Part shown: piece by piece, positions 34,433 to 43,031 of the stretch
How the letters are laid out: each line of letters opens with the position of its first letter
Position numbering within the stretch: the stretch's first letter is position 1
Assembly: GCF_037688875.1 (NCBI RefSeq)
Contig: NZ_JAWDIE010000010.1
Coordinates: 1 to 64,000 of the forward strand
DNA length: 64,000 nucleotides
Source: Amphibiibacter pelophylacis
Lineage (GTDB): Bacteria > Pseudomonadota > Gammaproteobacteria > Burkholderiales > Burkholderiaceae_C
Reading direction: 5' to 3'
Notes under the pieces: model-generated
Told to the model about the DNA's origin: nothing
Databases searched by the model: none
What the model saw: only the letters and a program-made list of their open reading frames with translations
Program-made: the position numbers and the translations under genes

Positions 34433-35554
34433 ATGAACCGTCCCCAGCGCATTGTCATCGGCCTTTCGGGCGGCGTGGATTCGTCCGTGTCCGCGCACCT
34501 GCTCAAGCAGCAGGGGCACGAGGTCGTCGGCCTGTTCATGAAAAACTGGGAGGACGACGACAGCGACGCCACGGCCGAAGACGCGGGCTACTGCACCTCG
34601 CGCCAGGACTGGCTGGACGCCGCCAGCGTCGCCGACGTGCTGGGCATAGACATCGAATTCGTCAACTTCGCCGCCGAGTACAAGGACCGCGTTTTCGCCA
34701 CCTTCCTGGCCGAATACCAGGCCGGACGCACGCCCAACCCCGACGTGCTGTGCAACGCCGAGATCAAGTTCAAGGCCTTTCTGGACCACGCCCTGGCGCT
34801 GGGCGCCGAGGCCATCGCCACCGGCCATTACGCGCGCACGGCGCCGCAAGGGACGGGCACAGCGCTGCTCAAGGGGCTGGACCCGCTCAAGGACCAGTCC
34901 TACTTCCTGCACCGCCTGCTGCCGCACCAGCTGGCGCGCACGCACTTTCCGCTGGGCGGGATCCCCAAGACAGAGGTGCGTCGCATCGCGCAGGAGATCG
35001 GCCTGCCCAACGCGCAGAAGAAGGATTCCACCGGCATCTGCTTCATCGGCGAGCGCCCTTTCCGCGAATTTCTGGGCCGCTACCTGGCGCACCGCAGCGG
35101 CCCCATCACCGATCTGGACAGCGGCCGCGTCGTTGGCCAGCATCAGGGCCTGAGCTTTTACACCCTGGGCCAGCGCCAGGGCCTGGGGATAGGTGGCGTC
35201 AAAGGCGGACGCCAGGACGAGCACGGCGTGCACCTGCCCTGGTTTGTCGCGCGCAAGGACATGGCGCGCAACGTGCTGGAGGTGGTCCAGGGGCACGATC
35301 ACCCGGCCCTGCAAAGCCACCGCGTCTGGGTGCAGGACCTGAGCTGGACGGTCGCCCCGCCCGCGCCCGGCCGCTTTGCCGCCAAAACCCGCTACCGCCA
35401 GGCCGACGCGCCCTGCGATCTGGCCTGGGAGGAAGAGGGCCGCCTGCGCCTGGATTTCCCGCAGGCGCAGTGGGCCGTGACGCCGGGCCAGTCGGCGGTG
35501 ATCTACGACGGCGACGTCTGCGTGGGCGGCGGCATCATCGTCGCCAGCGAATAA
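34433..35554 (+). CDS. mnmA: tRNA-specific 2-thiouridylase MnmA
   Basis: This 373-residue enzyme thiolates U34 of Glu, Gln and Lys tRNAs with sulfur relayed from IscS. The PP-loop is GLSGGVDSSVSA. The two active cysteines lie in TPNPDVLCN and DSTGICFIGE. The ATG at 34433 gives MNRPQRIVIGLSGG. It follows xerC after 55 bp of T-rich sequence with no clear terminator. Confidence 0.97.
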   Translation: MNRPQRIVIGLSGGVDSSVSAHLLKQQGHEVVGLFMKNWEDDDSDATAEDAGYCTSRQDWLDAASVADVLGIDIEFVNFAAEYKDRVFATFLAEYQAGRTPNPDVLCNAEIKFKAFLDHALALGAEAIATGHYARTAPQGTGTALLKGLDPLKDQSYFLHRLLPHQLARTHFPLGGIPKTEVRRIAQEIGLPNAQKKDSTGICFIGERPFREFLGRYLAHRSGPITDLDSGRVVGQHQGLSFYTLGQRQGLGIGGVKGGRQDEHGVHLPWFVARKDMARNVLEVVQGHDHPALQSHRVWVQDLSWTVAPPAPGRFAAKTRYRQADAPCDLAWEEEGRLRLDFPQAQWAVTPGQSAVIYDGDVCVGGGIIVASE

Positions 35555-35565
35555 GGATTCTCACC

Positions 35566-36153
35566 ATGTGGAACGAGCGCTATTCCGCCCCCGATTACGT
35601 TTATGGCACCGAGCCCAACGCCTTTCTGGCGCAGCAGGCGTCCAGGCTGCAGGGCCCCGTGCTCTCGCTGGCGGAGGGCGAGGGGCGCAACGCCGTCCAC
35701 CTGGCCCACCTTGGGCTGGACGTGCTGGGCGTGGACAGCTCGGACGTGGGCCTGGCCAAGGCGCAGCGCCTGGCGGGTGAGCGCGGTGTGCGCATCGCCA
35801 CCCAGGTGACGGACCTGGCCGAGTTCATGCCGCAGGCCGGGCACTATGGCGCGGTGGTGTCCATTTTTGCGCACCTGCCGTCCCGCCTGCGCCAGCGGCT
35901 GTACCCACTGGTCGAGCAGGCCCTCAAGCCCGGCGGCCTGCTGGTGCTGGAGGCCTACACGCCGCGCCAGATCGCGCGCGGCACGGGCGGCCCCAAGGAC
36001 GTGGACATGCTGCTCGACGCCGATCTGCTGCGCCGCGCCTTCCCCGGGCTGGAGCCCCTGCTGCTGCAGGAGACCGAGCGCGACGTCACCGAGGGCCGAC
36101 TGCACACTGGCGTGGCGTCGGTGGTGCAGTTTGTGGGGCGAAAACCGGGCTGA
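35566..36153 (+). CDS. Class I SAM-dependent methyltransferase (TehB-like)
   Basis: This 195-residue protein has SAM-binding motif I (VLSLAEGEGRNAVHLA, about 32-47), an acidic loop after the second strand (VLGVDSSDVG) and the usual later strands (GAVVSIFAHLP, LKPGGLLVLEAY). The substrate is not evident; related proteins act on tellurite, thiopurines or small metabolites. It begins 12 bp after mnmA and may be cotranscribed. Its stop codon is the first TGA of the tandem repeat at 36151-36210. Confidence 0.85.
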   Translation: MWNERYSAPDYVYGTEPNAFLAQQASRLQGPVLSLAEGEGRNAVHLAHLGLDVLGVDSSDVGLAKAQRLAGERGVRIATQVTDLAEFMPQAGHYGAVVSIFAHLPSRLRQRLYPLVEQALKPGGLLVLEAYTPRQIARGTGGPKDVDMLLDADLLRRAFPGLEPLLLQETERDVTEGRLHTGVASVVQFVGRKPG

Positions 36154-36210
36154 GGCGGCCTGAAACGGCCTGAAACGGCCTGAAACGGGCTGATCCAGGC
36201 TGATCCGGCC
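36151..36210. repeat. Six 10-bp tandem repeat units between convergent genes
   Basis: Six in-phase 10-mers follow the consensus TGAAACGGCC (TGAGGCGGCC, TGAAACGGCC twice, TGAAACGGGC, TGATCCAGGC, TGATCCGGCC). Two further AATCAGGCC units follow at 36216-36233. The first TGA is the stop of the methyltransferase gene. The block fills the gap before the convergent decarboxylase gene and gives stops in all plus-strand frames. Confidence 0.85.
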
Positions 36211-36226
36211 AGGTCAATCAGGCCAA

Positions 36227-36970
36227 TCAGGCCAGATAGTCCAGCACCACCTCGCCCAGGCCCAGCGTCAGGTCGGCGATCAGGTGCTTGCCGCCGACCA
36301 CCTCCAGCACCGGCAGACTGGCCACGGGCGCGAGCGCGTGCTGGAACAGCTCCAGCGCGGCAGGCCCGGCCCAGGCGCCCTTCACCGTCACGTCCAGCAG
36401 CGGGTAGCGCACCAGCTCCAGGATGCGCGGCGTGCCATCGACGTGCGGGATGATTTTCAGCAGGTAGTTGGGCGTCTGGGCCAGCTTGCGGGTTTCTTCC
36501 ACCCGGTCCAGCGCGGTGTATTTGAAGCCCATGGTGCCGGTCGCGACGCGCAGCGGGCCGTAATCGAGCGTGCCCACCAGCGTGTCCGACCAGACCTTCA
36601 GCGTCGGGTGCGCCAGCTTTTTGGGAAAGCCCCACAGCTCGCGACCGCCCGCGATGGGCGCGTGGTCGTCCAGATACATGCTGTGCGTGTAATTGGCCGC
36701 GCGGCCTTCCATGTCGCGCACCGAAATCACCTGGCCGCTTTCGGTGTAATCGCCAAAGCCCGAGCTGTCGGGCATGCGGATGAACTCGAAGTGGACGAGG
36801 GGGTCAGCCACCGTCAGCGGCTCAGGCACCACGGCGCGCAGGGCGTCCAGGTCGGTGCGGTAGCTGATGATGAAAAACTCGCGGTTCCTGAAAAAATACG
36901 GCCCCACCGGGAAGGCGGGGCTGGTCAGGGGCATGGCGAAGGCGTTCTTTTTGAGGTCAGCGATGTTCAC
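36227..36970 (-). CDS. adc: Acetoacetate decarboxylase family protein
   Basis: This 247-residue protein matches acetoacetate decarboxylase, which releases CO2 from acetoacetate to give acetone through a Schiff base. The catalytic Lys lies in RELWGFPKKLAHP at about 123. The start is taken as GTG at 36970, giving a typical N terminus ending NAFAMPLTSPAFPVGPY; an ATG at 36934 (MPLTSPAF) is an alternative. No ketone or acetoacetate pathway gene is adjacent, so the true substrate could be another beta-keto acid. Confidence 0.9.
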   Translation of the reverse strand: MNIADLKKNAFAMPLTSPAFPVGPYFFRNREFFIISYRTDLDALRAVVPEPLTVADPLVHFEFIRMPDSSGFGDYTESGQVISVRDMEGRAANYTHSMYLDDHAPIAGGRELWGFPKKLAHPTLKVWSDTLVGTLDYGPLRVATGTMGFKYTALDRVEETRKLAQTPNYLLKIIPHVDGTPRILELVRYPLLDVTVKGAWAGPAALELFQHALAPVASLPVLEVVGGKHLIADLTLGLGEVVLDYLA

Positions 36971-37060
36971 AGGCGTCAGGGCCGGTCGGCCGTCAGTGGA
37001 AAGACAGCCGCCAGCATAGACCCCGCGCCACGCCGCTGCGCGGGTTGGCCTGAGCACCCT

Positions 37061-39238
37061 TTATTGCGCAAAGGCCTCCAGCCCGCGCGGGTCGGCCAGG
37101 TCCTGGGTGAGCGGTTTCTCGACCAGATCGTAAAGATCGGACGGCGAGCGCACCAGCTGGCCGATGTCGCGCGTCCAGGGCGAGAGCGACCCCTGGATCG
37201 CCACCTGCGTGTCTTTGCCCAGCAGGTTGCTCAGCGGCCAGCGCACAAAAACGCCCTTGTCCTGATAGCGCTTGCCGCCCAGCACGTCGTAGGCGCGGCT
37301 CAGCGTGTACCAGCCGCCGACTTCAACGCCCGAGGCGAAGCGGCGTTTGAGCTCAAACCGCGCCGCCGTATCGCGGGCCAGGAAGCGCCCGGCCCGCACC
37401 GTGGCCGTCACGCCCAGCGGCAGGCGGTAGTGCAGCGAAGCCACCGCCGTCACCGTGCGGTAGGGGCGGAATCCCAGCAGGCCCTGGGTGTCGCGCTGGC
37501 GCAGCGCGTCCACAGCCAGATCAAGCGTCCAGGGCTGGTAGGCCGGCTGGTAGAGCCACTGCGTGCCCGCCCCGGCGAACATCTCCTCGTACAGGCCCGC
37601 CGACACGCGGCCGTAGACCTGGGGCAGCGGCTGGAGGTAATGGTTGACCAGCAGGCGGTCCAGCTTGAAGCGGCCGTCGCGCTTGTAATCGGCCACGTCG
37701 GAGCGCACGTGCGGCAGCTGGCTGTCGGACGGCTGGGTCACGCCACTGACGGTTTCGTGCAGCGACAGCGTGGCGCCCGCCTCGACAAAGGTGCGCTGAG
37801 CCAGGCGCTGGCTGAAGCTGGCCGCCAGACCGAGGTCGTAGCGCAGGAAACCGCTGGGATCGTTCAGGAAAAGATCCAGGCGCGGGGTGATTTTCAGGCG
37901 GCCCAGATCGCTGCTCTCGGTGCGGAAGGCGATCAGATCGCCCTCGCTGTTGTCCAGTGCCGTCTCGCGGCGTACACCGGCCTCTTTCAGACCCTGCTGC
38001 ACGGCCGCGCCGCCCGCGCCGGTGGGCAGATCGTCCTGCGGACGGGCGTAATCGCTGGCCAGCGTCTGGCCTGCGGCCACCGCCGCCCGGCGCTGGGCCG
38101 CGTCATCGCTCTGCTGGGGCGCGGGGGCCTTGCCTTCCAGCTGGGCGACCACGGCGGCGTCAAAGGGGATACTGACCCGCGTCAGGACCAGATCGTTGCG
38201 TGTCAGCGTGAGGTCGATCAGCCGGGTCTGCGCCGGAGCGAAGGTCATGATGATGCGCGCGGCGCGGCCGGCCGAGCGGTTGTCGTCGCTGATGCGCGTG
38301 CTGGCGAGCTGGGCGCGCAGCACGTCGCCCTCGCGCGCCAGGCGCAGGTTCTTGAAGCCCGCATCCTGCAGCGCGCTGGCCATGTCGCGCGACCACTTCA
38401 GTTCGCTGTCCCACTGCGCCTCGGTCGGGCGCGGGGTGTCCGGCGCAGCGAAGGGCGCGGGCTCGTTCACCCAGGGCACGAAGGTTTTCTGGCCCAGCGG
38501 AATGTTCAGCGACAGGCCTCCGCCCCAGTCGGCCGCGGACGCCGAGCGCGTGATCTGCGCATCAATCCAGCCCCAGCGGTAGCCCACGCCCACGCGCTGG
38601 CGGCCGTGGATGCGCGCCGCGCCCGACTGCGCAGCATTGGGATCGTTCTCGAAGCGGGTGGTATCGCGCTCCAGCATCAGACGCCAGCCGGGCCAGGCGG
38701 CGGCGCTCAGATCCAGGCCGCCAAAGACGCCGCCGATGCGGTCCTGGCCGTAGCCCAGGGTGCCGCGCAGCGTCAGGCCCGCAGGCAGCGCCAGCGATTT
38801 GCTGGCCGCGATGTAGCGGGCGTGGAAAATCTCGGTGCCAAAAATATCCTGCACGCCGACGGCCACGGCGGGCCGCCAGTCGTTTTCGTCCAGCAGACGC
38901 AGCTTCACGTCGATGGATTTGTCTTTGTAGTCGCCATAAGCGGCGTTGCCCTCAAACCCGGCCACGCCCTTGATGGTGGTGAAGCGGCCGTTGACTTCCA
39001 GGCGGTCAAACAGGCTGACCGTGCTGTAGGCCGTGCTATAGGGGCCGAAGCGGCTGTAGCCCCAGCGCCAGTTGCCGCCCGGCTCCACGTCGGCCGTGGG
39101 CATGTTGATCAGCCCGGTCACGCCGGTGCTGGACGGCGCGGCGTGCGCCGCAGACAGCGGCAGCACCGCCGTGCAGGCCAGCGCACAGGCCAGGGCGAGG
39201 CGGGCGGGCCGCAGAAGAGGAGAGCTGGATCGGATCAT
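37061..39238 (-). CDS. YjbH-family exopolysaccharide outer-membrane protein
   Basis: This 725-residue protein has a signal peptide (ALACTAVLPLSAAHA) and matches YjbH (DUF940), a predicted outer-membrane barrel tied to exopolysaccharide export. Family features are TGLINMPTADVEPGGNWRWGYS near the N terminus and many alternating amphipathic strands to the end. The start at 39238 (MIRSSSPLL) is used; an upstream ATG adds six residues. The gene upstream on the same strand encodes a small Ala-rich secreted protein, as in yjbEFGH, but a terminator lies between them. Full yjbF and yjbG homologues were not seen. Confidence 0.85.
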   Translation of the reverse strand: MIRSSSPLLRPARLALACALACTAVLPLSAAHAAPSSTGVTGLINMPTADVEPGGNWRWGYSRFGPYSTAYSTVSLFDRLEVNGRFTTIKGVAGFEGNAAYGDYKDKSIDVKLRLLDENDWRPAVAVGVQDIFGTEIFHARYIAASKSLALPAGLTLRGTLGYGQDRIGGVFGGLDLSAAAWPGWRLMLERDTTRFENDPNAAQSGAARIHGRQRVGVGYRWGWIDAQITRSASAADWGGGLSLNIPLGQKTFVPWVNEPAPFAAPDTPRPTEAQWDSELKWSRDMASALQDAGFKNLRLAREGDVLRAQLASTRISDDNRSAGRAARIIMTFAPAQTRLIDLTLTRNDLVLTRVSIPFDAAVVAQLEGKAPAPQQSDDAAQRRAAVAAGQTLASDYARPQDDLPTGAGGAAVQQGLKEAGVRRETALDNSEGDLIAFRTESSDLGRLKITPRLDLFLNDPSGFLRYDLGLAASFSQRLAQRTFVEAGATLSLHETVSGVTQPSDSQLPHVRSDVADYKRDGRFKLDRLLVNHYLQPLPQVYGRVSAGLYEEMFAGAGTQWLYQPAYQPWTLDLAVDALRQRDTQGLLGFRPYRTVTAVASLHYRLPLGVTATVRAGRFLARDTAARFELKRRFASGVEVGGWYTLSRAYDVLGGKRYQDKGVFVRWPLSNLLGKDTQVAIQGSLSPWTRDIGQLVRSPSDLYDLVEKPLTQDLADPRGLEAFAQ

Positions 39239-39254
39239 GACGGCTATTTTCGGC

Positions 39255-39287
39255 AAAAAAAAGCCAGGCCCAAGGTCGGACCTGGCT
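39255..39287 (-). terminator. Rho-independent terminator after the Ala-rich secreted protein gene
   Basis: On the minus strand the stem AGCCAGG / CCTGGCT (39287-39281 with 39268-39262) is followed by an eight-base T-run. It ends transcription from the gene at 39366-40064 before yjbH, so the yjbH start at 39238 needs its own promoter or read-through. Confidence 0.85.
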
Positions 39288-39365
39288 GACCCCGCGCGGC
39301 TGCATCAAAGCGGCAGGCGCGGGGCGCAGGGATCAATGACGATCCGCAGACAATCAGTGCATCAA

Positions 39366-40064
39366 TCAGTGGTGCGACGTGGTCGAGGAGTTGACCACCG
39401 CAGCCGCCACACCGGCCGCCACAACACCCAGACCGATCAGGGCCGGGGTGGAGATGCCAGCCACCGCCGAAGCCGGGGCGGCCGGGGCCACCTGACGCAC
39501 GATGGGGGCCGCAGCAGCCATGGCCGGTGCAGCCGGAGCCGCCATCATGGCTGGAGCAGCGGGAGCGGCCGGGGCAGCAGCGACAGGCGCCGAAGCCTTC
39601 ACGAAACCGGCGGGCAGGTTGCCGCTGAACCAGTTGTCGCACTGTTCCATCGTCACGCGCACGGCCTTGCCAGCGCGGTTGTAGTACACGTTGACCATCA
39701 TGTCGGGGCCGTAAGGCACGTACTTGCCCTGCAGCACTTTGGACACGCCATCGCGGCCCAGCTTGTGGGCAGCACCCTTGTCGCACATGCCGGCGATGTT
39801 GCCCGCAGCGACGCCGATGGGCGACTTGGACAGCTCCATCTTCTGCACACGGACTTCACCGGCGCGGCGCAGGGCCGGCTTGTGGGTGAAGGATTTGTAG
39901 AATTTGGCTGCGCCCGACTGGACAGCGGCCGTGCACTCTTCCATCGTGTCGTAGCCGGTGTTGCCGTGGGCGTCAGTCACCAGGGCGGCGGAGGCGTTCG
40001 CGCTGTACAGGCCAGCCAGGGACAGCAGGGCTGCGGCGACAATCTTGTTTGTGTGTTGGGTCAT
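39366..40064 (-). CDS. Secreted Ala/Pro-rich protein of unknown function
   Basis: This 232-residue protein has a signal peptide ending SANASA, a conserved-looking domain (about 25-145, with cysteines in EECTAAV, GMCDKG and EQCDNW), a low-complexity Ala/Pro/Met region (about 155-185) and a C-terminal hydrophobic helix (GLGVVAAGVAAAVV) before a Ser/Thr/His tail. I did not recognise the family. The tail recalls YjbE-type small secreted proteins, and it lies upstream of a yjbH homologue. The ATG at 40064 is chosen for its signal peptide. Confidence 0.75.
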   Translation of the reverse strand: MTQHTNKIVAAALLSLAGLYSANASAALVTDAHGNTGYDTMEECTAAVQSGAAKFYKSFTHKPALRRAGEVRVQKMELSKSPIGVAAGNIAGMCDKGAAHKLGRDGVSKVLQGKYVPYGPDMMVNVYYNRAGKAVRVTMEQCDNWFSGNLPAGFVKASAPVAAAPAAPAAPAMMAAPAAPAMAAAAPIVRQVAPAAPASAVAGISTPALIGLGVVAAGVAAAVVNSSTTSHH

Positions 40065-40255
40065 AGGGTTCACCGTGTTGTTTCTGGGGCTTAACCTGCG
40101 CAATGTGCTGCAGGAAGGGCCGTATGGTATCGGGCGAACCGCCCTGGAGGGGCTCCCCTGAATGCGGGTCTGGGACGGGTCGGCGGCCTGAGGCCTGATA
40201 AGGCACGCTTCTGTCGCTGCAGCGCAACATAAACGCCTCTGAGCCGCGTCAGGAA

Positions 40256-40852
40256 TCAGGTCAGGCGACCCAGCGCCAGGCGGATGCCTTCGCTGACAGG
40301 GGTGCCTTCGGGCAACTGGCGCACCGCGCCACGCGCGTCTTTTTCGGCGTAACCCAGGGCGATCAGCGCCTGGTAGACATCGTCCAGGCCCGGTGGCCAG
40401 GACGGCGCTTCCTGCGGGGCGGCCAGCAGCGCACCAGTGCCCGTGGCCACAGCGCCCAGGCGGCCTTTCAGCTCCAGCAGCAGGCGCTCGGCGGTTTTCT
40501 TGCCCACGCCCGGCACCTTGACCAGGCGGCGCGCGTCCTGCGCGGCGACGGCGGCGGCCAGCTCGTCCACGCCCAGGCCCGACAGCACGGCCAGCGCCAG
40601 GCGCGGACCCACGCCCGAGATGCGCAGCAGCTCCCGGAAAGTGGCGCGCTCGGTGGCGGTCAGGAAACCGAACAGCTCGTGCGCCCCTTCGCGGACCGCG
40701 TAATGGATCAGCAGCTCGGTGGCCTGCCCCACGGCGGGCAGGCTGAAGAAAGTCGACATGGGCACGTCGACCTCGTAGCCGACGCCGCCCACGTCCAGCA
40801 CGACAGCGGGCGGGGATTTTTCAAGCAGCGTGCCACGCAGCCGGGCGATCAT
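40256..40852 (-). CDS. ruvA: Holliday junction DNA helicase subunit RuvA
   Basis: This 198-residue protein binds four-way junctions and loads RuvB. It has the OB fold (MIARLRGTLLEKSPPAVVLDVGGVGYEV), two helix-hairpin-helix motifs (LLRISGVGPRLALAVL, LVKVPGVGKKTAERLLLEL) and the C-terminal RuvB-binding domain. The second of two adjacent ATGs (40852) matches the family start. ruvB and ruvC are not adjacent. The 190 bp upstream of the next gene (40065-40255) shows no further gene. Confidence 0.96.
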   Translation of the reverse strand: MIARLRGTLLEKSPPAVVLDVGGVGYEVDVPMSTFFSLPAVGQATELLIHYAVREGAHELFGFLTATERATFRELLRISGVGPRLALAVLSGLGVDELAAAVAAQDARRLVKVPGVGKKTAERLLLELKGRLGAVATGTGALLAAPQEAPSWPPGLDDVYQALIALGYAEKDARGAVRQLPEGTPVSEGIRLALGRLT

Positions 40853-40930
40853 CATCGGGGAGCTCCTGCCGGGGCAACCCGGTCAAAGCGGCGATTATGC
40901 CGCCCCCACCTCATGCCCCACGCCGGCGCA

Positions 40931-41590
40931 TCAGTGGCGCGGCGCGTTGAACAGCCCCAGGCGCTGGGCCTCCAGCGCGGCTTCGGCGCGCGAACTCACG
41001 TTGAGCTTGCGGTAGATCTGCTTGACGTAATCGGCCACCGTGTGGCGCGACAGGTTGAGCTGGGTGGCGATCTCCGGCAGCGTGTAGCCCTTGCCCACGC
41101 GCAACAGCACATCGCGCTCGCGGTCGGTGAGCTGCACATCCGGCAGAATGCTGTCCTGCTGCGGCGCCGTGGTGCTGGAAAACCAGGCCATGACCTTGCG
41201 TGCGATGCTGGGCGTGAGCGCCGGTTCACCCTGGACCAGGCGGGCGAGCTGCTCCAGAAGACGCCCGCTGGACTGGTCCTTGAGCACATAGCCCTGAGCC
41301 CCCGCCTGCAGCGCCGGGAAGAGGAATTCGTCATCGTCGTGAATGGTCACGATCACCGAAACGGCGCCGGGCTGACGCTCGCGCAGCGCCGACACCACCG
41401 TCACGCCCGAGCCATCGGGCAAGCCCAGATCCAGCAGGGCCAGATCAATCGGGTGCGCGTCGACCAGCGCCAGCGCGGATTTGACCGAGTCGGCCTCGTG
41501 GACGACCGCGTCGGGGAAGACCTGCTTGGCCAGGCCGTGCAGCCACAGCCGGATGCGTGGCAGATCCTCCAGCAGCAAGATGGTTTTCAT
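40931..41590 (-). CDS. LuxR/NarL-family response regulator
   Basis: This 219-residue protein has a receiver domain (phosphorylation Asp in LALLDLGLPDGSG at about 54, Lys in YVLKDQSS) and a C-terminal LuxR helix-turn-helix (LTDRERDVLLRVGKGYTLPEIATQLNLSRHTVADYVKQIYRKL). The ATG at 41590 begins the receiver; the longer open frame upstream is unlikely. Its partner kinase lies 71 bp upstream on the same strand. Confidence 0.94.
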   Translation of the reverse strand: MKTILLLEDLPRIRLWLHGLAKQVFPDAVVHEADSVKSALALVDAHPIDLALLDLGLPDGSGVTVVSALRERQPGAVSVIVTIHDDDEFLFPALQAGAQGYVLKDQSSGRLLEQLARLVQGEPALTPSIARKVMAWFSSTTAPQQDSILPDVQLTDRERDVLLRVGKGYTLPEIATQLNLSRHTVADYVKQIYRKLNVSSRAEAALEAQRLGLFNAPRH

Positions 41591-41661
41591 GGTCCCTCGA
41601 ACATTTCTTTGGAACCCATTGTAGGCAGCGCCTGATCGCCCAAAGGCGACGATTGCGCTGA

Positions 41662-43020
41662 CTATTTCACTGAAGCGGGCGTTTTCTCGGCCGGAGCCAG
41701 GGGCGTGTCGGCCTCCAGAGGCTGCACCGGCATGGACAGCCGCACGCGCGTGCCCTGCCCTGGACGCGATTCGATCAGGCACTGCCCGCCCAGACGCTTG
41801 GCGCGCATCTTCATGCCCAGCACGCCCAGGCCCACGCTCTGCAGCCGGGGGTTGTCGGCGCGGATGCCACGCCCGTCGTCGGCCACGTCCCACTCCATGT
41901 GCGAGGGCAAGAGCGTCACGCGCACCGAGCAGTGCGCGGCGCCTGCGTGGCGGATGATGTTGCTGGTGATCTCGCGCAGGATGCGCGTGGTGTGAACGTA
42001 GACCTCGGGCGTCAGCACCAGGCGCTCGGGGGTGAGGGCGGCAGCGTCGTCATCGCCGTCCAGCACGCGCCAGTCGCAGACGATGTCCGCCTGCTCCAGA
42101 CGCTGGACCAGCTCGCTGCGCCAGTCGCCCAGCGCGTGCGCCAGCGGCGTCACCCGGCCGACCAGACCGCGCACCGACAGGCGCATGTCGTCCAGCGCCT
42201 CGCGCACCAGATCGACGGTGGACGGATCAGGACAGGTGTGCACGATGGTCAGCAGCCGGGCACCGAGGTCGTCGTGCAGGTCGGCGGCGATGCGGCGGCG
42301 CTCCTGCCCGGCTTCGGCCTGGACGCGCTCGCGGGCCAGATCGTCGATCTGGGCTTCCATGTCCTCGCGGGCCTGGATCAGGCGCCAGCGGCTGGCCTGC
42401 AGCTCGCGCGTGGCGCGGCGCATCACCCGCGCCTGCATGGCCAGCGCGCCCAGGCTGCCCGCCACCAGCACAGCCGCCAGGGCGAAGTCCAGCACGCCGC
42501 CGCGCCAGCCCGGCCAGGCCAGCACCGTCGTCTGCAGGCCCAGCGCAGGCAGCAGAAAAACCAGCAGGCCGGAAAACGGCCGACGCAGCGGCAGGCGCTC
42601 GCGCCACAGCAGCCGCACAAACCAGGCCGAAATGCTGCCCGCCTGCACACACAGCCCGACCAGGCCAAGGGCGGCCAGCATGGCCGCCTGGGCAGGCGGC
42701 AGCGCCATAATCAGCAGCAGCACAGGCGGAATCAGGCTCCACAGACGCGCATGCCAGCCCGGCCTGCGGCTGGCGCTGGTCAGGATGAAGTGCATGTAGG
42801 CGACCAGAATGCCCGCCCCGACCGCCCCGCTTTCCAGCGGCGTCTGATCGCCCTGGCGCATCAGCAGCGCCAGCGCGGCCAGGCCATCCATCAGGCCCAG
42901 CGCGGTCAGATGGCTGAGCGCCGGGTGGACCCAGCCCAGCATGACCAGCGCCCCGGCCAGCGCCAGCAGCATGCCGCTGACCAGCAGGGTGATGTCACTG
43001 ACGGCGACCCAGTGCTCCAT
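41662..43020 (-). CDS. Membrane histidine kinase, HisKA_3 (NarX/LiaS-like) type
   Basis: This 452-residue kinase has about seven predicted membrane helices (about 10-205), a coiled coil with the phospho-acceptor His in RRRIAADLHDDLGARLL, and an HATPase_c domain (EITSNIIRHAGAA, DDGRGI, GLGVLGMKMRAKRLGG). It is followed by the cognate NarL-type regulator. No periplasmic sensor domain is evident, so the signal is probably sensed in the membrane. Its ATG is 11 bp after the GGDEF-EAL gene stop, suggesting all three are one transcript. Confidence 0.93.
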   Translation of the reverse strand: MEHWVAVSDITLLVSGMLLALAGALVMLGWVHPALSHLTALGLMDGLAALALLMRQGDQTPLESGAVGAGILVAYMHFILTSASRRPGWHARLWSLIPPVLLLIMALPPAQAAMLAALGLVGLCVQAGSISAWFVRLLWRERLPLRRPFSGLLVFLLPALGLQTTVLAWPGWRGGVLDFALAAVLVAGSLGALAMQARVMRRATRELQASRWRLIQAREDMEAQIDDLARERVQAEAGQERRRIAADLHDDLGARLLTIVHTCPDPSTVDLVREALDDMRLSVRGLVGRVTPLAHALGDWRSELVQRLEQADIVCDWRVLDGDDDAAALTPERLVLTPEVYVHTTRILREITSNIIRHAGAAHCSVRVTLLPSHMEWDVADDGRGIRADNPRLQSVGLGVLGMKMRAKRLGGQCLIESRPGQGTRVRLSMPVQPLEADTPLAPAEKTPASVK

Positions 43021-43031
43021 CGCCGCGCCCC

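Noticed and set aside
36284..39289. A 1001-residue plus-strand frame antisense to the decarboxylase and yjbH
   Set aside because: It is a shadow frame of GC-rich coding sequence; the minus-strand genes have signal peptides, motifs and proper starts.
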